Shown here one piece after another: positions 1 through 8,600 of a stretch of DNA of 64,000 nt; positions within the stretch are counted from its first letter, which is position 1, and each line of letters starts with the position of its first letter. Below the pieces are notes generated by a model. That model was not told the origin of the DNA and did not search any database. It saw nothing but the letters and a program-made list of their open reading frames with translations. Source of the DNA: Cyanobacteria bacterium SIG28 (GTDB taxonomy: Bacteria > Cyanobacteriota > Vampirovibrionia > Gastranaerophilales > Gastranaerophilaceae); the NCBI GenBank assembly GCA_015152525.1, contig SUTU01000008.1:1-64000 (forward strand), in the 5' to 3' direction. The translations under genes were made by a program, and so were the position numbers.

Positions 1-137
1 AAAATCTTTTTCAAGGTTCTTTTTTCTGTATAAACGCTAGGTTTATATTTCGGCTCCGAGTGGTTTCAAGTCTTATCAACGACCAACGTTGGCACCCTGT
101 GTAAATACCGTTTTCTTTACGCACTAACTAAGCGCGT
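1..137 (-). ncRNA. Candidate structured RNA, truncated by the window edge
   Basis: A good minus-strand promoter (boxes at 172-167 and 149-144) fires into about 136 bases that contain no start codon with an open frame. The predicted transcript is more GC-rich than its surroundings and holds the perfect palindrome CCAACGTTGG and a GAGCCGAAATATAAACC stretch that loosely recalls the 5' half of some 6S RNAs (GAGCCGATAT in E. coli). The 3' part lies outside the window. It may be 6S RNA or the long leader of a gene beyond the edge; I cannot decide between them. Confidence 0.3.
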
Positions 138-143
138 TATTTC

Positions 144-172
144 ATAATAAATCAAATATTTTTTTAAGTCAA
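144..172 (-). promoter_or_regulatory. Sigma70-type promoter for the edge RNA
   Basis: Reading the minus strand: TTGACT, a 17-base spacer, then TATTAT. The expected start point is near 137. Five of six bases match consensus in each box. Confidence 0.55.
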
Positions 173-191
173 GTGAAATGTTAAAAAAACT

Positions 192-1502
192 TTACTTTTT
201 ATTTTTTTTATTAAAAGCATTTAATTCAGCGAACTTTGCTTCCATTGTCGGGTTATTTTTAGTTAAACGTTTTATGCTTAAATCTTCTGCCTTATTATTT
301 GCCAAACGTAAATTATTTTCTGAAGATAACAGAGCCTCTTTTGTTTTTTGTAAATGGTCAATAGTTTTATCTATTTCTTCAATAGCCAATCTAAATTTTT
401 TACTTGCAAGTTCATAATTTTTAGAAAATTTATCTTTAAAATCATTCATTGCATCTTCGAATTTAGATATATCTATATTTTGATTTTTTATCACCGCTAA
501 TTCTTTTCTGTATTCTAAAGAATTTAGTGCTGCATTTTTTAAAATTGTAATTATAGGGATAAAAAATTGGGGTCTTATCACATACATTTTTTCATAGCGA
601 TGCGACATGTCAACAATACCCGTATTATATAACTCACTATCGGGTTCTAAAAGAGAAACCAAAACCGCATATTCGCATTTCTTTTCACGGCGGTCTTTAT
701 CAAGTTCTTTCAAAAAATCTTCGTTTTTCTTTTTACTGGATGTTGTATCAGCTTCATTCTTCATTTCAAACATTATTGAAATAAATTCACCGCCGTTTTC
801 ATCAAATTCTTTATAAATATAATCACCCTTACTACCGGTTTTTGCATCATTATCTTTTTCAAAATAAGCTTGTTTAAATCCAGTTGCTCGTAATTTATTA
901 AACTCGATTTCACAATGTTGTTCTAAAGTTTCACCAATCATTTTGGTTGACAATCTGGCTTTAAAATCTTTATAGCGAGCAATTTCTTCATCCTTAAACC
1001 GAAGTTCTGTTTCATATTGTTCCTTAACAGATTGCTCTTTAAGCTGACATTCTTTTTCTGTTAAAGCTTTTTCTGCTCGTAACTGATTAATGCTGTTTTC
1101 TTTTTCAGATAAAATAGCGTTTTTTTCATTTATTATTTTAGCCAGCTCAAGCTCTTTATCTGCATTAAGCGTCGCCAATTTGTTTTTTAGTTCTAAAATT
1201 TCCCTATCTTTTTCCGCCACAGATTCACTAATTGCGACTTTTTTATTCATTAATTCAGTTGCAACCTCATTTTTTAACAAGGCAATTTCAGCTTCCTTCT
1301 TATTAATCATTTCTGAATATTGTTTTTCAGTTTCTAATTTTGCAAGTTGAATTGCCGATTCTTTATCAGATTCAAATTGTTCTTCACGATTTTTAACTTC
1401 TTGCAAAAACTCTTTATCTCTTACTTGTTTAACAATAGCTGCATATCCGGATTCATCAACCTGAAAAACTTCACCACACTTAGGACACTTAATTTCTTGC
1501 AT
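192..1502 (-). CDS. DUF2130 domain protein
   Basis: The protein (436 residues from the chosen start) begins with a CPKCGEVF zinc-knuckle-like motif, continues as a long Glu/Lys-rich coiled coil to about residue 190, and ends in the conserved DUF2130 block ([19 protein letters not shown], then FEMKNEAD and the [19 protein letters not shown] segment), a fold with nuclease-like charged motifs. Function is unknown in the family. I start at 1502 rather than the upstream ATG at 1523 because AGGAAAGG lies 6 to 7 bases before it and a TTGACG/TTATAC promoter sits just upstream. The last residues are Lys-rich. It appears monocistronic. Confidence 0.8.
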   Translation of the reverse strand: MQEIKCPKCGEVFQVDESGYAAIVKQVRDKEFLQEVKNREEQFESDKESAIQLAKLETEKQYSEMINKKEAEIALLKNEVATELMNKKVAISESVAEKDREILELKNKLATLNADKELELAKIINEKNAILSEKENSINQLRAEKALTEKECQLKEQSVKEQYETELRFKDEEIARYKDFKARLSTKMIGETLEQHCEIEFNKLRATGFKQAYFEKDNDAKTGSKGDYIYKEFDENGGEFISIMFEMKNEADTTSSKKKNEDFLKELDKDRREKKCEYAVLVSLLEPDSELYNTGIVDMSHRYEKMYVIRPQFFIPIITILKNAALNSLEYRKELAVIKNQNIDISKFEDAMNDFKDKFSKNYELASKKFRLAIEEIDKTIDHLQKTKEALLSSENNLRLANNKAEDLSIKRLTKNNPTMEAKFAELNAFNKKNKK

Positions 1503-1540
1503 AAAACGACCTTTCCTAAACATAACTCCAAGCTATATAT

Positions 1541-1570
1541 AGTATAAAACTATAAAAGGATACACGTCAA
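1541..1570 (-). promoter_or_regulatory. Promoter of the DUF2130 gene
   Basis: Minus strand TTGACG (1570-1565), 17-base spacer, TTATAC (1547-1542; TATACT with an 18-base spacer). It lies between the small-RNA terminator and the DUF2130 start, so the two transcripts look independent. Confidence 0.6.
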
Positions 1571-1601
1571 GTTTAGTAAAAACGGTTTAAGGACAAAAAA
1601 C

Positions 1602-1722
1602 ATCAAAAAAAAACCCGTCTTTGAAAGATGGGTTCGGAATCTTTTTTAATAATTCCTCATGTGTAGAAGGTTAGTGTGTAGGTTGTATGAAAGGTTGTGT
1701 TATGTGTTTATTTAATGCTTAC
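1602..1722 (-). ncRNA. Small RNA gene, copy 1, with C-rich 12-base repeats and intrinsic terminator
   Basis: On the minus strand a TTGAAA box (1758-1753) with a TACTTT box 16 bases on precedes about 120 bases with no usable ORF. The RNA has an unstructured stretch almost free of G, in which an AACCU core recurs every 12 bases (cores opposite 1693-1696, 1681-1684 and 1669-1672). It ends in an 11-bp hairpin (one G:U pair) followed by nine T: a standard Rho-independent terminator. The whole unit recurs 41 kb away with one base change, in the same orientation. The C-rich repeats could pair with Shine-Dalgarno sequences. Transcription itself is inferred. Confidence 0.6.
1612..1634 (-). terminator. 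Intrinsic terminator of small RNA copy 1
   Basis: Minus strand AACCCATCTTT and AAAGACGGGTT form an 11-bp stem with one wobble pair around a single C, followed by nine T. Confidence 0.8.
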
Positions 1723-1851
1723 ATCTATATAAAGTATTTTTCTAATATAAAATTTCAATATTTATTATATATTGTTACATTTGTTTACAAAAACGTATGA
1801 AGGTTAATATTAGGTAGCAAAAAATTTTTTTAGCAGTTTTATATCAGTATT

Positions 1852-2397
1852 ATGAGAATTAATCAAATACAGCAAAACTATCAAAACAACACCAATTTCA
1901 AAGGGTTTAAGAATATAATTGGAGATAAATATTCTACAATTTCAATTATGTCTATGCAATTGGATAACGTTGGAACAAAAGACTTAGATGCTTGGAAAGC
2001 TATACAGAAAATGCTAAAAAAAACTGGTAAAACTTCTGATGTTCTAACTTTTGGTGTTCTAAAAATGAATGAAAAACCGGATGTTTTTATAGAAAACTTC
2101 GGTCTGATAACTGATAATGTTAAACCATCAACCCAACAAGACAACCTTATCATAAAAGCATACGGGCTTATTGCATCATTGACAAAACGTATAATGAACT
2201 CAAATACTTTTGAAAAAAATGCGGAATTTAGAGAGGTTGTTATGCCCCAAACAGTTGATAATTTAGAGAAAATACTAGGAAACAGGGCTCTGGCATATGC
2301 TACGGTTTCAAACGCATTATACTCTGAAACACCAAGACAAGAAGTAGCGTCAGATATAAATCAATGTGTAGATGATGTCATGAAGGATTATTTCTAA
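1852..2397 (+). CDS. Hypothetical protein, 181 residues, N-terminal FKG motif
   Basis: I do not recognise the fold. The N-terminus has a short polar Asn/Gln-rich leader ending in TNFKGF, a pattern I also see, weaker, in other small proteins of this window. No signal peptide or membrane helix is visible. The body is mixed alpha/beta in composition. No Shine-Dalgarno sequence precedes the ATG, but a TTTATAT box ends 7 to 8 bases upstream, which would fit a leaderless mRNA. The 3' end overlaps the converging TPR gene by 20 bases. Confidence 0.65.
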   Translation: MRINQIQQNYQNNTNFKGFKNIIGDKYSTISIMSMQLDNVGTKDLDAWKAIQKMLKKTGKTSDVLTFGVLKMNEKPDVFIENFGLITDNVKPSTQQDNLIIKAYGLIASLTKRIMNSNTFEKNAEFREVVMPQTVDNLEKILGNRALAYATVSNALYSETPRQEVASDINQCVDDVMKDYF

Positions 2398-2938
2398 TAA
2401 TTTCTTTTATATATTGTTTTATAGCAGGTGTGATCAGCAAATCCGGTTCTGTAACACAAATTTCGTCTAAAGTATTTATTCCTTTACGAATTTCACCGTT
2501 ATTAACATACAAAATGCCTAATTTTATTCTGTCGTAAACATCTTGTGATGTTGAAAACTCTTTTATTTTAATTATATCAACACCTTTGGCTTTATAACAG
2601 TTTGCCAAATTAATATAATATTTAAAATTCAGTCCATATAATTTAACTGCATTTTCAAAACAATCCAATGCTAAGTCCGGATACTGCATAAACATATAAG
2701 TTTCACCCAAATTATTATAAAAAATTGCAGAAGCTTGAGTTGATGGACTTAGTGAGATTGCTATTTTAAATTCTTGAACAGCTGCATAATAAACTCTGTC
2801 TTTTAAATAATCTAATCCTCTATTATTATGCACATAGGCATTTGGTTCAGCCTTAATTTCATAGCGAAAAGGCTTTTTATACGCTGAGCAAAAAAGCATT
2901 GTTGTTATTAAGAAAAAGATTAACAAACTTCTTATCAT
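2378..2938 (-). CDS. Secreted TPR protein
   Basis: The first 20 residues are a hydrophobic signal peptide; the region from about residue 35 to 125 contains tetratricopeptide repeats (NNRGLDYLKDRVYYAAVQEF, then a second helix pair starting FYNNLGETYMFMQYPDLALD). TPR arrays bind partner proteins. The start overlaps the stop of the upstream MBL gene by four bases (ATGA), so translation is probably coupled and the protein should act with that enzyme. The cysteine near residue 17 lacks a proper lipobox. The end overlaps the converging gene. Confidence 0.75.
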   Translation of the reverse strand: MIRSLLIFFLITTMLFCSAYKKPFRYEIKAEPNAYVHNNRGLDYLKDRVYYAAVQEFKIAISLSPSTQASAIFYNNLGETYMFMQYPDLALDCFENAVKLYGLNFKYYINLANCYKAKGVDIIKIKEFSTSQDVYDRIKLGILYVNNGEIRKGINTLDEICVTEPDLLITPAIKQYIKEIIRNNPS

Positions 2939-3864
2939 AAAAGAGAAATTTCCAAACCTTCATAAGCCATTATTGAATCTTCATCAGCATATTCTTCCGC
3001 CAAAAGATTTAATTTTTCGTCATTGTACCCAGGGTCATAATGGAAGAACACCATTTGTTTTGCCTCTACTTGACGTTTGCAATCCAATGCCATTTCAAAA
3101 GTAGAGTGTCCAAAACCTTGTTTTGGAACATAAATACTTAAGTAATCCTCTGTTGAATACTGAGCGTCATGGATTAATAAATCGCATCCTTTAGCGAATT
3201 TCACCAACTTTTTATCCCCTCCCGGGTAACTTTCTTTGTCTGTAGCGTATACTAAAGTTTTTCCTTTATAGGATATTTTGTAAACAAAAACACCATTTTG
3301 AGGATGCGCATAAGATTTATAGCAAGTTATAACAACATCTTCGTCATTATAATCATCTTCTTTCAAATCATTCACCCTTATAACTTTTGGTGTGTCTTCA
3401 CCTTTTTTGAATATTATGTAGTTAGTTTCGTTCAAATCTGTAATCTTTAAATCAGCAGCAATATCACCTAAATCAAGTGGAAACGATTTAGTAAACAATA
3501 GTTTTGCCAATTCATCCTCTAATGTTTCATTATAACTAACACCGCCAAGCAAAGACATTCTTGTTGAAGCTAAATGAGAAGGTCTAAAAAACGGAAAACC
3601 TTGTATATGATCCAAGTGAATATGGCTTAATAAAATTGTACACTTAACAGGTGTTCTATCTGTAATAGTTGTTCCTGATTCAATATATTTTTGCATAAGT
3701 TCATTACCTAAACTTATCAAACCGGTTCCTGCATCAAGAATTATTAAATGCCCGCCAACTCGAACTTCAATACAAGATGTATTACCACCATATTTTAAAA
3801 AGTCAGCTCTTGGCACCGGATAACTGCCTCTTACACCTCTAAACTTAATCTTAAATTCTTCCAT
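2935..3864 (-). CDS. MBL-fold metallohydrolase
   Basis: Metallo-beta-lactamase fold, 309 residues. The metal-binding motif is SHIHLDHIQGF (HxHxDH). Further ligands are likely in ATDKESYPGG, LIHDAQYS, GHSTF and FFHYDPG. The N-terminal FRGVRGSYP...GGNTSC block resembles the PhnP/RNase Z-like phosphodiesterase branch, so a cyclic-nucleotide or phosphodiester substrate is possible but not shown. No signal peptide, so cytoplasmic. AAAGGA lies upstream of the ATG. It sits between a metallophosphoesterase gene (19-base gap) and the TPR gene (4-base overlap). Confidence 0.8.
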   Translation of the reverse strand: MEEFKIKFRGVRGSYPVPRADFLKYGGNTSCIEVRVGGHLIILDAGTGLISLGNELMQKYIESGTTITDRTPVKCTILLSHIHLDHIQGFPFFRPSHLASTRMSLLGGVSYNETLEDELAKLLFTKSFPLDLGDIAADLKITDLNETNYIIFKKGEDTPKVIRVNDLKEDDYNDEDVVITCYKSYAHPQNGVFVYKISYKGKTLVYATDKESYPGGDKKLVKFAKGCDLLIHDAQYSTEDYLSIYVPKQGFGHSTFEMALDCKRQVEAKQMVFFHYDPGYNDEKLNLLAEEYADEDSIMAYEGLEISLL

Positions 3865-3883
3865 ATTCTTTTCCTTTTATATT

Positions 3884-4864
3884 TTATTTTTTTATTTCAA
3901 AAGTTGTATTTCTGTCAGACTCATCGCCATACAAAGTGGCTGCACCTAACAGTCTTAATTTTGAACGAGATTGGATATCTTTTAAATTAGTTTCTTTCAA
4001 AAAAACATCTACCAGAACTCGTTTTTTGTTTGCATTTATATTTACCACCCTAAAACCGTTAGGATAAGTTACCAAAGAAGGTGAAGTTAAATAAATAACA
4101 TTTTCATCCTGACAAGCTCTAACACAATGATAATGTCCCTGTAAAACTATAATTGCATTATCATAAGAGCTCAAAAGACGTCTTATGTCATAATCATTTT
4201 CCATTTTGTGATCAGAACTGGAGTAAGGTTCTTTTATCGGTACATGTGTACAAATTACCACAACATCTTTTTTATGTTCATCCAATTCTTTTTTTAACCA
4301 TTGCAGTTGTTTCTCATCAATTTCACCATTTGATGTTAGTTTATAATCAATAATCGAATCTAAACAAATTACTCTAAATCCTTTTTTAGGTGTAAAAGCA
4401 TAATATAATTTTTCAGTACTCATATATTTATTATGCGAATTTAGAATTTTACAAAATTCCTTTTTTGTTAAAGGGCCATCAATTGATATATCATGGTTTC
4501 CGTTTATTGCATACCAAGGATAAGTTATTTTTGAAGCATGTCCCAAAAACTTCACCAATTCTTCTCGCTTAGGTTTATTAACCAAATCGCCAGTAAACAT
4601 TACAAAGTCATAAGGTCCTGATGTATTTATTTGAAAAACAACATCATCTAATAATTCAGATGATTTTTTTAGAAATTTATATGAAGTATTTTCTTCAAAA
4701 GTTGAGAAATGCACATCACTAACCTGCGCTAAACGTAAATTATTATTTGCTGCAGTACACATTTGAGAACTTATTAAACACGCAACAAGAATAGTCAAAA
4801 TAAAGTTTTTGAATTTTTGACTAAAGCTCTCTTTCTTTTCTTTTTTATATGCTTTTTTAGACAT
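3884..4864 (-). CDS. Exported calcineurin-like metallophosphoesterase
   Basis: The N-terminus is basic, followed by a hydrophobic export segment (FILTILVACLISS). The mature part carries all metallophosphoesterase motifs in order: SDVHF (DxH), TGDLVN, NGNHDIS, CTHVP and QGHYHC (GHxH). The protein should be a membrane-anchored or periplasmic phosphatase/phosphodiesterase. I favour the ATG at 4864 because TATATT ends six bases upstream; an in-frame ATG at 4885 would add seven residues. First gene of a likely three-gene unit with the MBL hydrolase and TPR protein. Confidence 0.8.
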   Translation of the reverse strand: MSKKAYKKEKKESFSQKFKNFILTILVACLISSQMCTAANNNLRLAQVSDVHFSTFEENTSYKFLKKSSELLDDVVFQINTSGPYDFVMFTGDLVNKPKREELVKFLGHASKITYPWYAINGNHDISIDGPLTKKEFCKILNSHNKYMSTEKLYYAFTPKKGFRVICLDSIIDYKLTSNGEIDEKQLQWLKKELDEHKKDVVVICTHVPIKEPYSSSDHKMENDYDIRRLLSSYDNAIIVLQGHYHCVRACQDENVIYLTSPSLVTYPNGFRVVNINANKKRVLVDVFLKETNLKDIQSRSKLRLLGAATLYGDESDRNTTFEIKK

Positions 4865-4925
4865 ATTATTAATATAATAAAACATTCTTAAAAAAAAATC
4901 TACACAGTTGAACTATTTATAAAAA

Positions 4926-4954
4926 AAAGGGGGGTAAAGGGGTAAAGGGGTAAA
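4926..4954 (+). repeat. (GGGGTAAA) array, G-quadruplex-like
   Basis: Four runs of at least four G separated by TAAA (GGGGGG TAAA GGGG TAAA GGGG TAAA). Related GGGGTAAA arrays occur at 5570-5607, 25157-25272 and 35166-35210. All lie between genes. Confidence 0.85.
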
Positions 4955-5026
4955 TGTACTTGGCTGATTGGTCAAGACTAAAAGCCTCATTTGCCCTTTT
5001 TTAACAAGCGGAGCTGGTTTGTTGGT

Positions 5027-5188
5027 GTTGCCAACAAACTCACCGTCATCCTCAAAGCGAAGCTTTGGGGATCCAGCCTATTGAATAATTATTTGGATTA
5101 TGTTTTCTATCCCTCTATTTTTAACATTAGCTGGATTCCCAGCGCAAGCGCTGAGAATGACGAGGTTTTTGGTTGGTCAGGACTACAA
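5027..5188 (+). repeat. Partial, diverged copy of the flagellin-flanking repeat
   Basis: From GTTGGTGTTGCCAACAAACT to the GGTCAGGACTACA motif it parallels 11941-12105 and 5246-5390, with several substitutions. It contains two palindromic elements (stems CAAAGC/GCTTTG and CAGCGC/GCGCTG). Confidence 0.85.
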
Positions 5189-5245
5189 ACTAGATTGCTT
5201 CGGGGGTAAATGTATTTGGCTGGTCGGTCAAGACTACAGGCTCGT

Positions 5246-5505
5246 CCGTCATCCTCAAAGCGAAGCTTTGGGGATCCAGCTGATTGAATAATTATTTGGT
5301 TTACATTTTCTATACCCGCTATTTTTAACATTAGCTGGATTCCCAGCGCAAGCGCTGAGAATGACGAGATTTTTGGTTGGTCAGGACTACAAGCCCCTTT
5401 TACCCCCACAATTAACATTGGCTGGATTCCCAAACCTAACGGTTTGAGAATGACAAAAGGCAGGATTTCCGTACTTTCGAGCAAGAATGACAGAAGGGAA
5501 TTAGC
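5246..5505 (+). repeat. 260-bp direct repeat, left copy, beside the flagellin
   Basis: Matches 11963-12222 base for base except at 5336 (T/C) and 5402 (A/C), with no gaps, in the same orientation. The two copies bracket the flagellin gene. Each contains four short palindromic elements of the form GGATTCCC-stem-loop-stem-GAGAATGAC. The minus-strand ORF running through here has no codon or family support and is ignored. Another palindrome follows at 5505-5536. Confidence 0.95.
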
Positions 5506-5569
5506 CGGATTCCCGGCGCAAGCGCTGGGAATAACGGGTGAGCCTGTAGTTAACACCGACCTGCCAAAT

Positions 5570-5607
5570 ACATTTACCCCCTTACATTTACCCCTTTACA
5601 TTTACCC
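5570..5607 (-). repeat. GGGGTAAATGTA array at the flagellin 3' end
   Basis: On the minus strand GGGGTAAATGTAA recurs three times, starting directly at the flagellin stop codon. It may act as terminator or spacer; no ordinary T-tailed hairpin is seen here. Confidence 0.8.
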
Positions 5608-5608
5608 C

Positions 5609-8600
5609 TTACAACAAACCTAAAGCAATACTCGGCATTTGGTTAGCAGTTGAAAGCAGAGTTGCGCTGGCTTGTTGTAAAATTTGTTGTGTAATATATT
5701 GGCTTGTAACCTCTGCAATATTGGCATCCTGTAGCGTTGATCTTGTTGAAACCATATTTTCGTATCGTATAGAAATTTCATCGAGAACGGAGTTAAGTCG
5801 ATTAACTGCTGCACCTATTTCGACTTGTTTTTGATTTAGATCATTTGCAAGTTTATCAAGTTCTGCTAAATAATCAAAATTCCCAACAGTACTTTTTCCT
5901 ATATGAGCGAATTTTTCCAGATTTATATTCTGAATCCCTGTGCTGACTTGTATTCTGGAGTTTTCATCGTCATTAATACCTACTTGCAGAGTAATAGCAC
6001 TTGCTGAAACCCAAACGGTTTGGACATATTCTAATACTTCATAAACTTCAGCAGAGTCTGAGTTTGCATAAGTTTGCCCCATCGTATAATCAATAGCTTT
6101 GAGCCCTAAAATATCAAGCGCATTACTTGCACCGGCAATTTCATCTGTAAGCACGAAATCGCCTTCCGCATTAATAGAGATTTTTCCGTCTAAACATTTT
6201 ACATTAAACCCTTGAAGCCTAAGCTCATCAAGAAAATTATTAACGGTATCAAATTCAGAAACACTGATAGTCGCATAATCTTCACCGTTTCTTTTGACTA
6301 ATAAGAACCCTGATGTTACACCGACTTGATTTAGCATTGTATTTTGTCGTATGTTTACATCAGTTATATAGCTAATAAGATTTGAATCAGTGTTTTTTGT
6401 TGCTAATGATGTTTCATAAAAATCTGATTCAAGTTTTAAAATATTGGCTAAATCTTCGTTCATACCGGTTATGTAAACAAATTTTGAATTTGGTGTAAGC
6501 ACTAATTTACCGTCAGCAAAAGAGGTGTTCATACCGGCTTCATTAAGTCGAGTAACGAAATCGCCTATAGTATCTGCCGTTTTAATCGTTATAACAGTTT
6601 TTGTATCGTTATTTACGACCGTAACATAACGTCTGGAAGCTGCACCGAGTTGCCTAAACGTTGTTGCCATAGTCGCCATAACATCAACCGTTTCGGTTAT
6701 ACCAGGTAAAGTTGTTATAATATCTTGTGTCGTTGTTTGTGTTGTTGTTGAAACAGATGTAGTTAAAACTACTTGTGTTTCAGTATCTGATGATGTCGTT
6801 GTAGTCCAGATTGTATCAGTAACCGTATCAGAACTTGTCGTTGTTGTCCAAATTGTTTCAATTTCAGTATCCGAAGTTGTTGTCGTTGTCCAAATTGTTG
6901 TTATTTTTTCCGAACTTGTTTTTACCTCATAAAAATCGCCAAGTTTTAGGGCATTTTTTAAGTCGTTAGACATTCCGCTAATGTATGAAGTATCTGATTC
7001 AGCAATCGATAAAATCCCTTCTGAAAGTGTTGCTGTTAAACCGGCATTTGCAAGTTGACTTGCCATGTTACCTATTGTTGAATCCGTGCCAAGAGTAATT
7101 ATTGTTTGAGTTAAGTTGTTTTGAACTGTTATAAATTGGTCTGTGCTAAAGCCGAGATCTGATAATTTAGTATCAGTTGTAATATTGACGTTTATGTTAG
7201 GTGAATAAGTGAACACCTTTGATTTTATTTGGCTTGCAGCGCTGTTATATAAACCTAAAGCATTAAGAGTATCGTTGTCGATTTCTAAACTGCTACCTAA
7301 ACCTGTAGTACCTGCCGTAATATTTAAAGTAGGATGAGTACCGCTCAAATCCCAGCCGTTAGCTTCCGTAAATCCCATAATATCAGGTGTCATAATTGAT
7401 TGGATTTCTGTAGGTGTTTTACCTATTAATTCTGCAGAACAGTAATGCCCCATTTCATAAATAACCATATCATCATTATTACTGTTATAGTAATTTTCAG
7501 AACCGGTAATAGATACATTACTAATATCACACATTGCGGCAAAAGCACCACAACTACTACTCGCCAGTTCACCTAATGCATAAGTTTTATTTATGACCAA
7601 AGTTCCGGTAAGATAACTTATAAATCCGCCTGAATAGATACCGGTAATATTACCTGTAGCGTAACAGTTTGTTATAGAACCATTGTATGCAACACAACCT
7701 ATTAACCCCCCGCCAGCATCATAAGACTCTATAGAACCTGTTGCATAACAATTTTCTATTGTATAATCCGCTATATAACCTACTAATCCACCGGCCATAT
7801 GGGTTTGCACAGTAACATTTCCTGTAGCATATGAATTATTAATTCCGGAATTAATACCATAACCTACCAAACCACCACCATAATGAGAACTGGCAGTAAC
7901 ATTACCTGTAGCATATGATTTGGAAATAATGGTAGACTCCATGTTACCTACCAACCCGCCGATGTTATTATCACCATCAACGGTAGCTGATGAATAACAA
8001 CTATAAATCTCAGTATTCATAGCATTTCCAACTAATCCACCGACATTATCACCACCGTCAACAGAACCTTCTGTGTAACAGTTTAAAATAGAACCAGTGA
8101 TAATTATACCTACAAGTCCGCCTGCAGTTTCGTCTGCACCACCAATAGATACTGATGTTGAAGAATTGGTTATTGTCATATCACAACCTTCAGCAACTAG
8201 TCCACCGGCACGAGTACCTAATATCGTTCCTGATACGTAGCAATTATTGATTGTTGTATTATCTGCCATATAAATTAATCCGGCACCAAAATCGGTACTA
8301 TCGGTCATATTAATGTTTATATTAACTGATTCGATAGTAGCGCCATCTGTATAATTAAATAACCCTCTTGACAGATTATTAATTGTAAAACCATTACCGT
8401 TAAATATACCTTTAAAACCATTTTCATTGATATCAGCACCACCGCCAATGCCGTTAAATTCGATACTATTCATATCAATATTGCTTGTCATCTCAAAAGT
8501 TACACTTGTTGTATCTACACCGGCACTCACCATATTTTGCAATGCAAGTAAATCTTGATATGTAGAGACTTGATAAGTCGTACCTGCAACAAAAACTGTA

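Larger units (their letters stand above)
1595..1779. repeat. 185-bp duplicated block, copy 1
   Basis: Identical to 42654-42838 apart from one base (C at 1725, T at 42784). It covers promoter, RNA and terminator of the small-RNA gene, so the duplicated unit is a complete transcription unit. No flanking target-site duplication or transposase is seen. Confidence 0.95.

Noticed and set aside
1602..1722. Duplicated unit as a riboswitch or attenuator leader
   Set aside because: Not fully excluded, but each downstream gene has its own promoter box between the terminator and the start codon, and the two genes are unrelated.
5107..5556. 149-residue minus-strand ORF
   Set aside because: It runs entirely through the palindromic repeats; its protein repeats NPANSLLSFLLESTEILP-like text also found in the other flank, so it is repeat DNA, not a gene.
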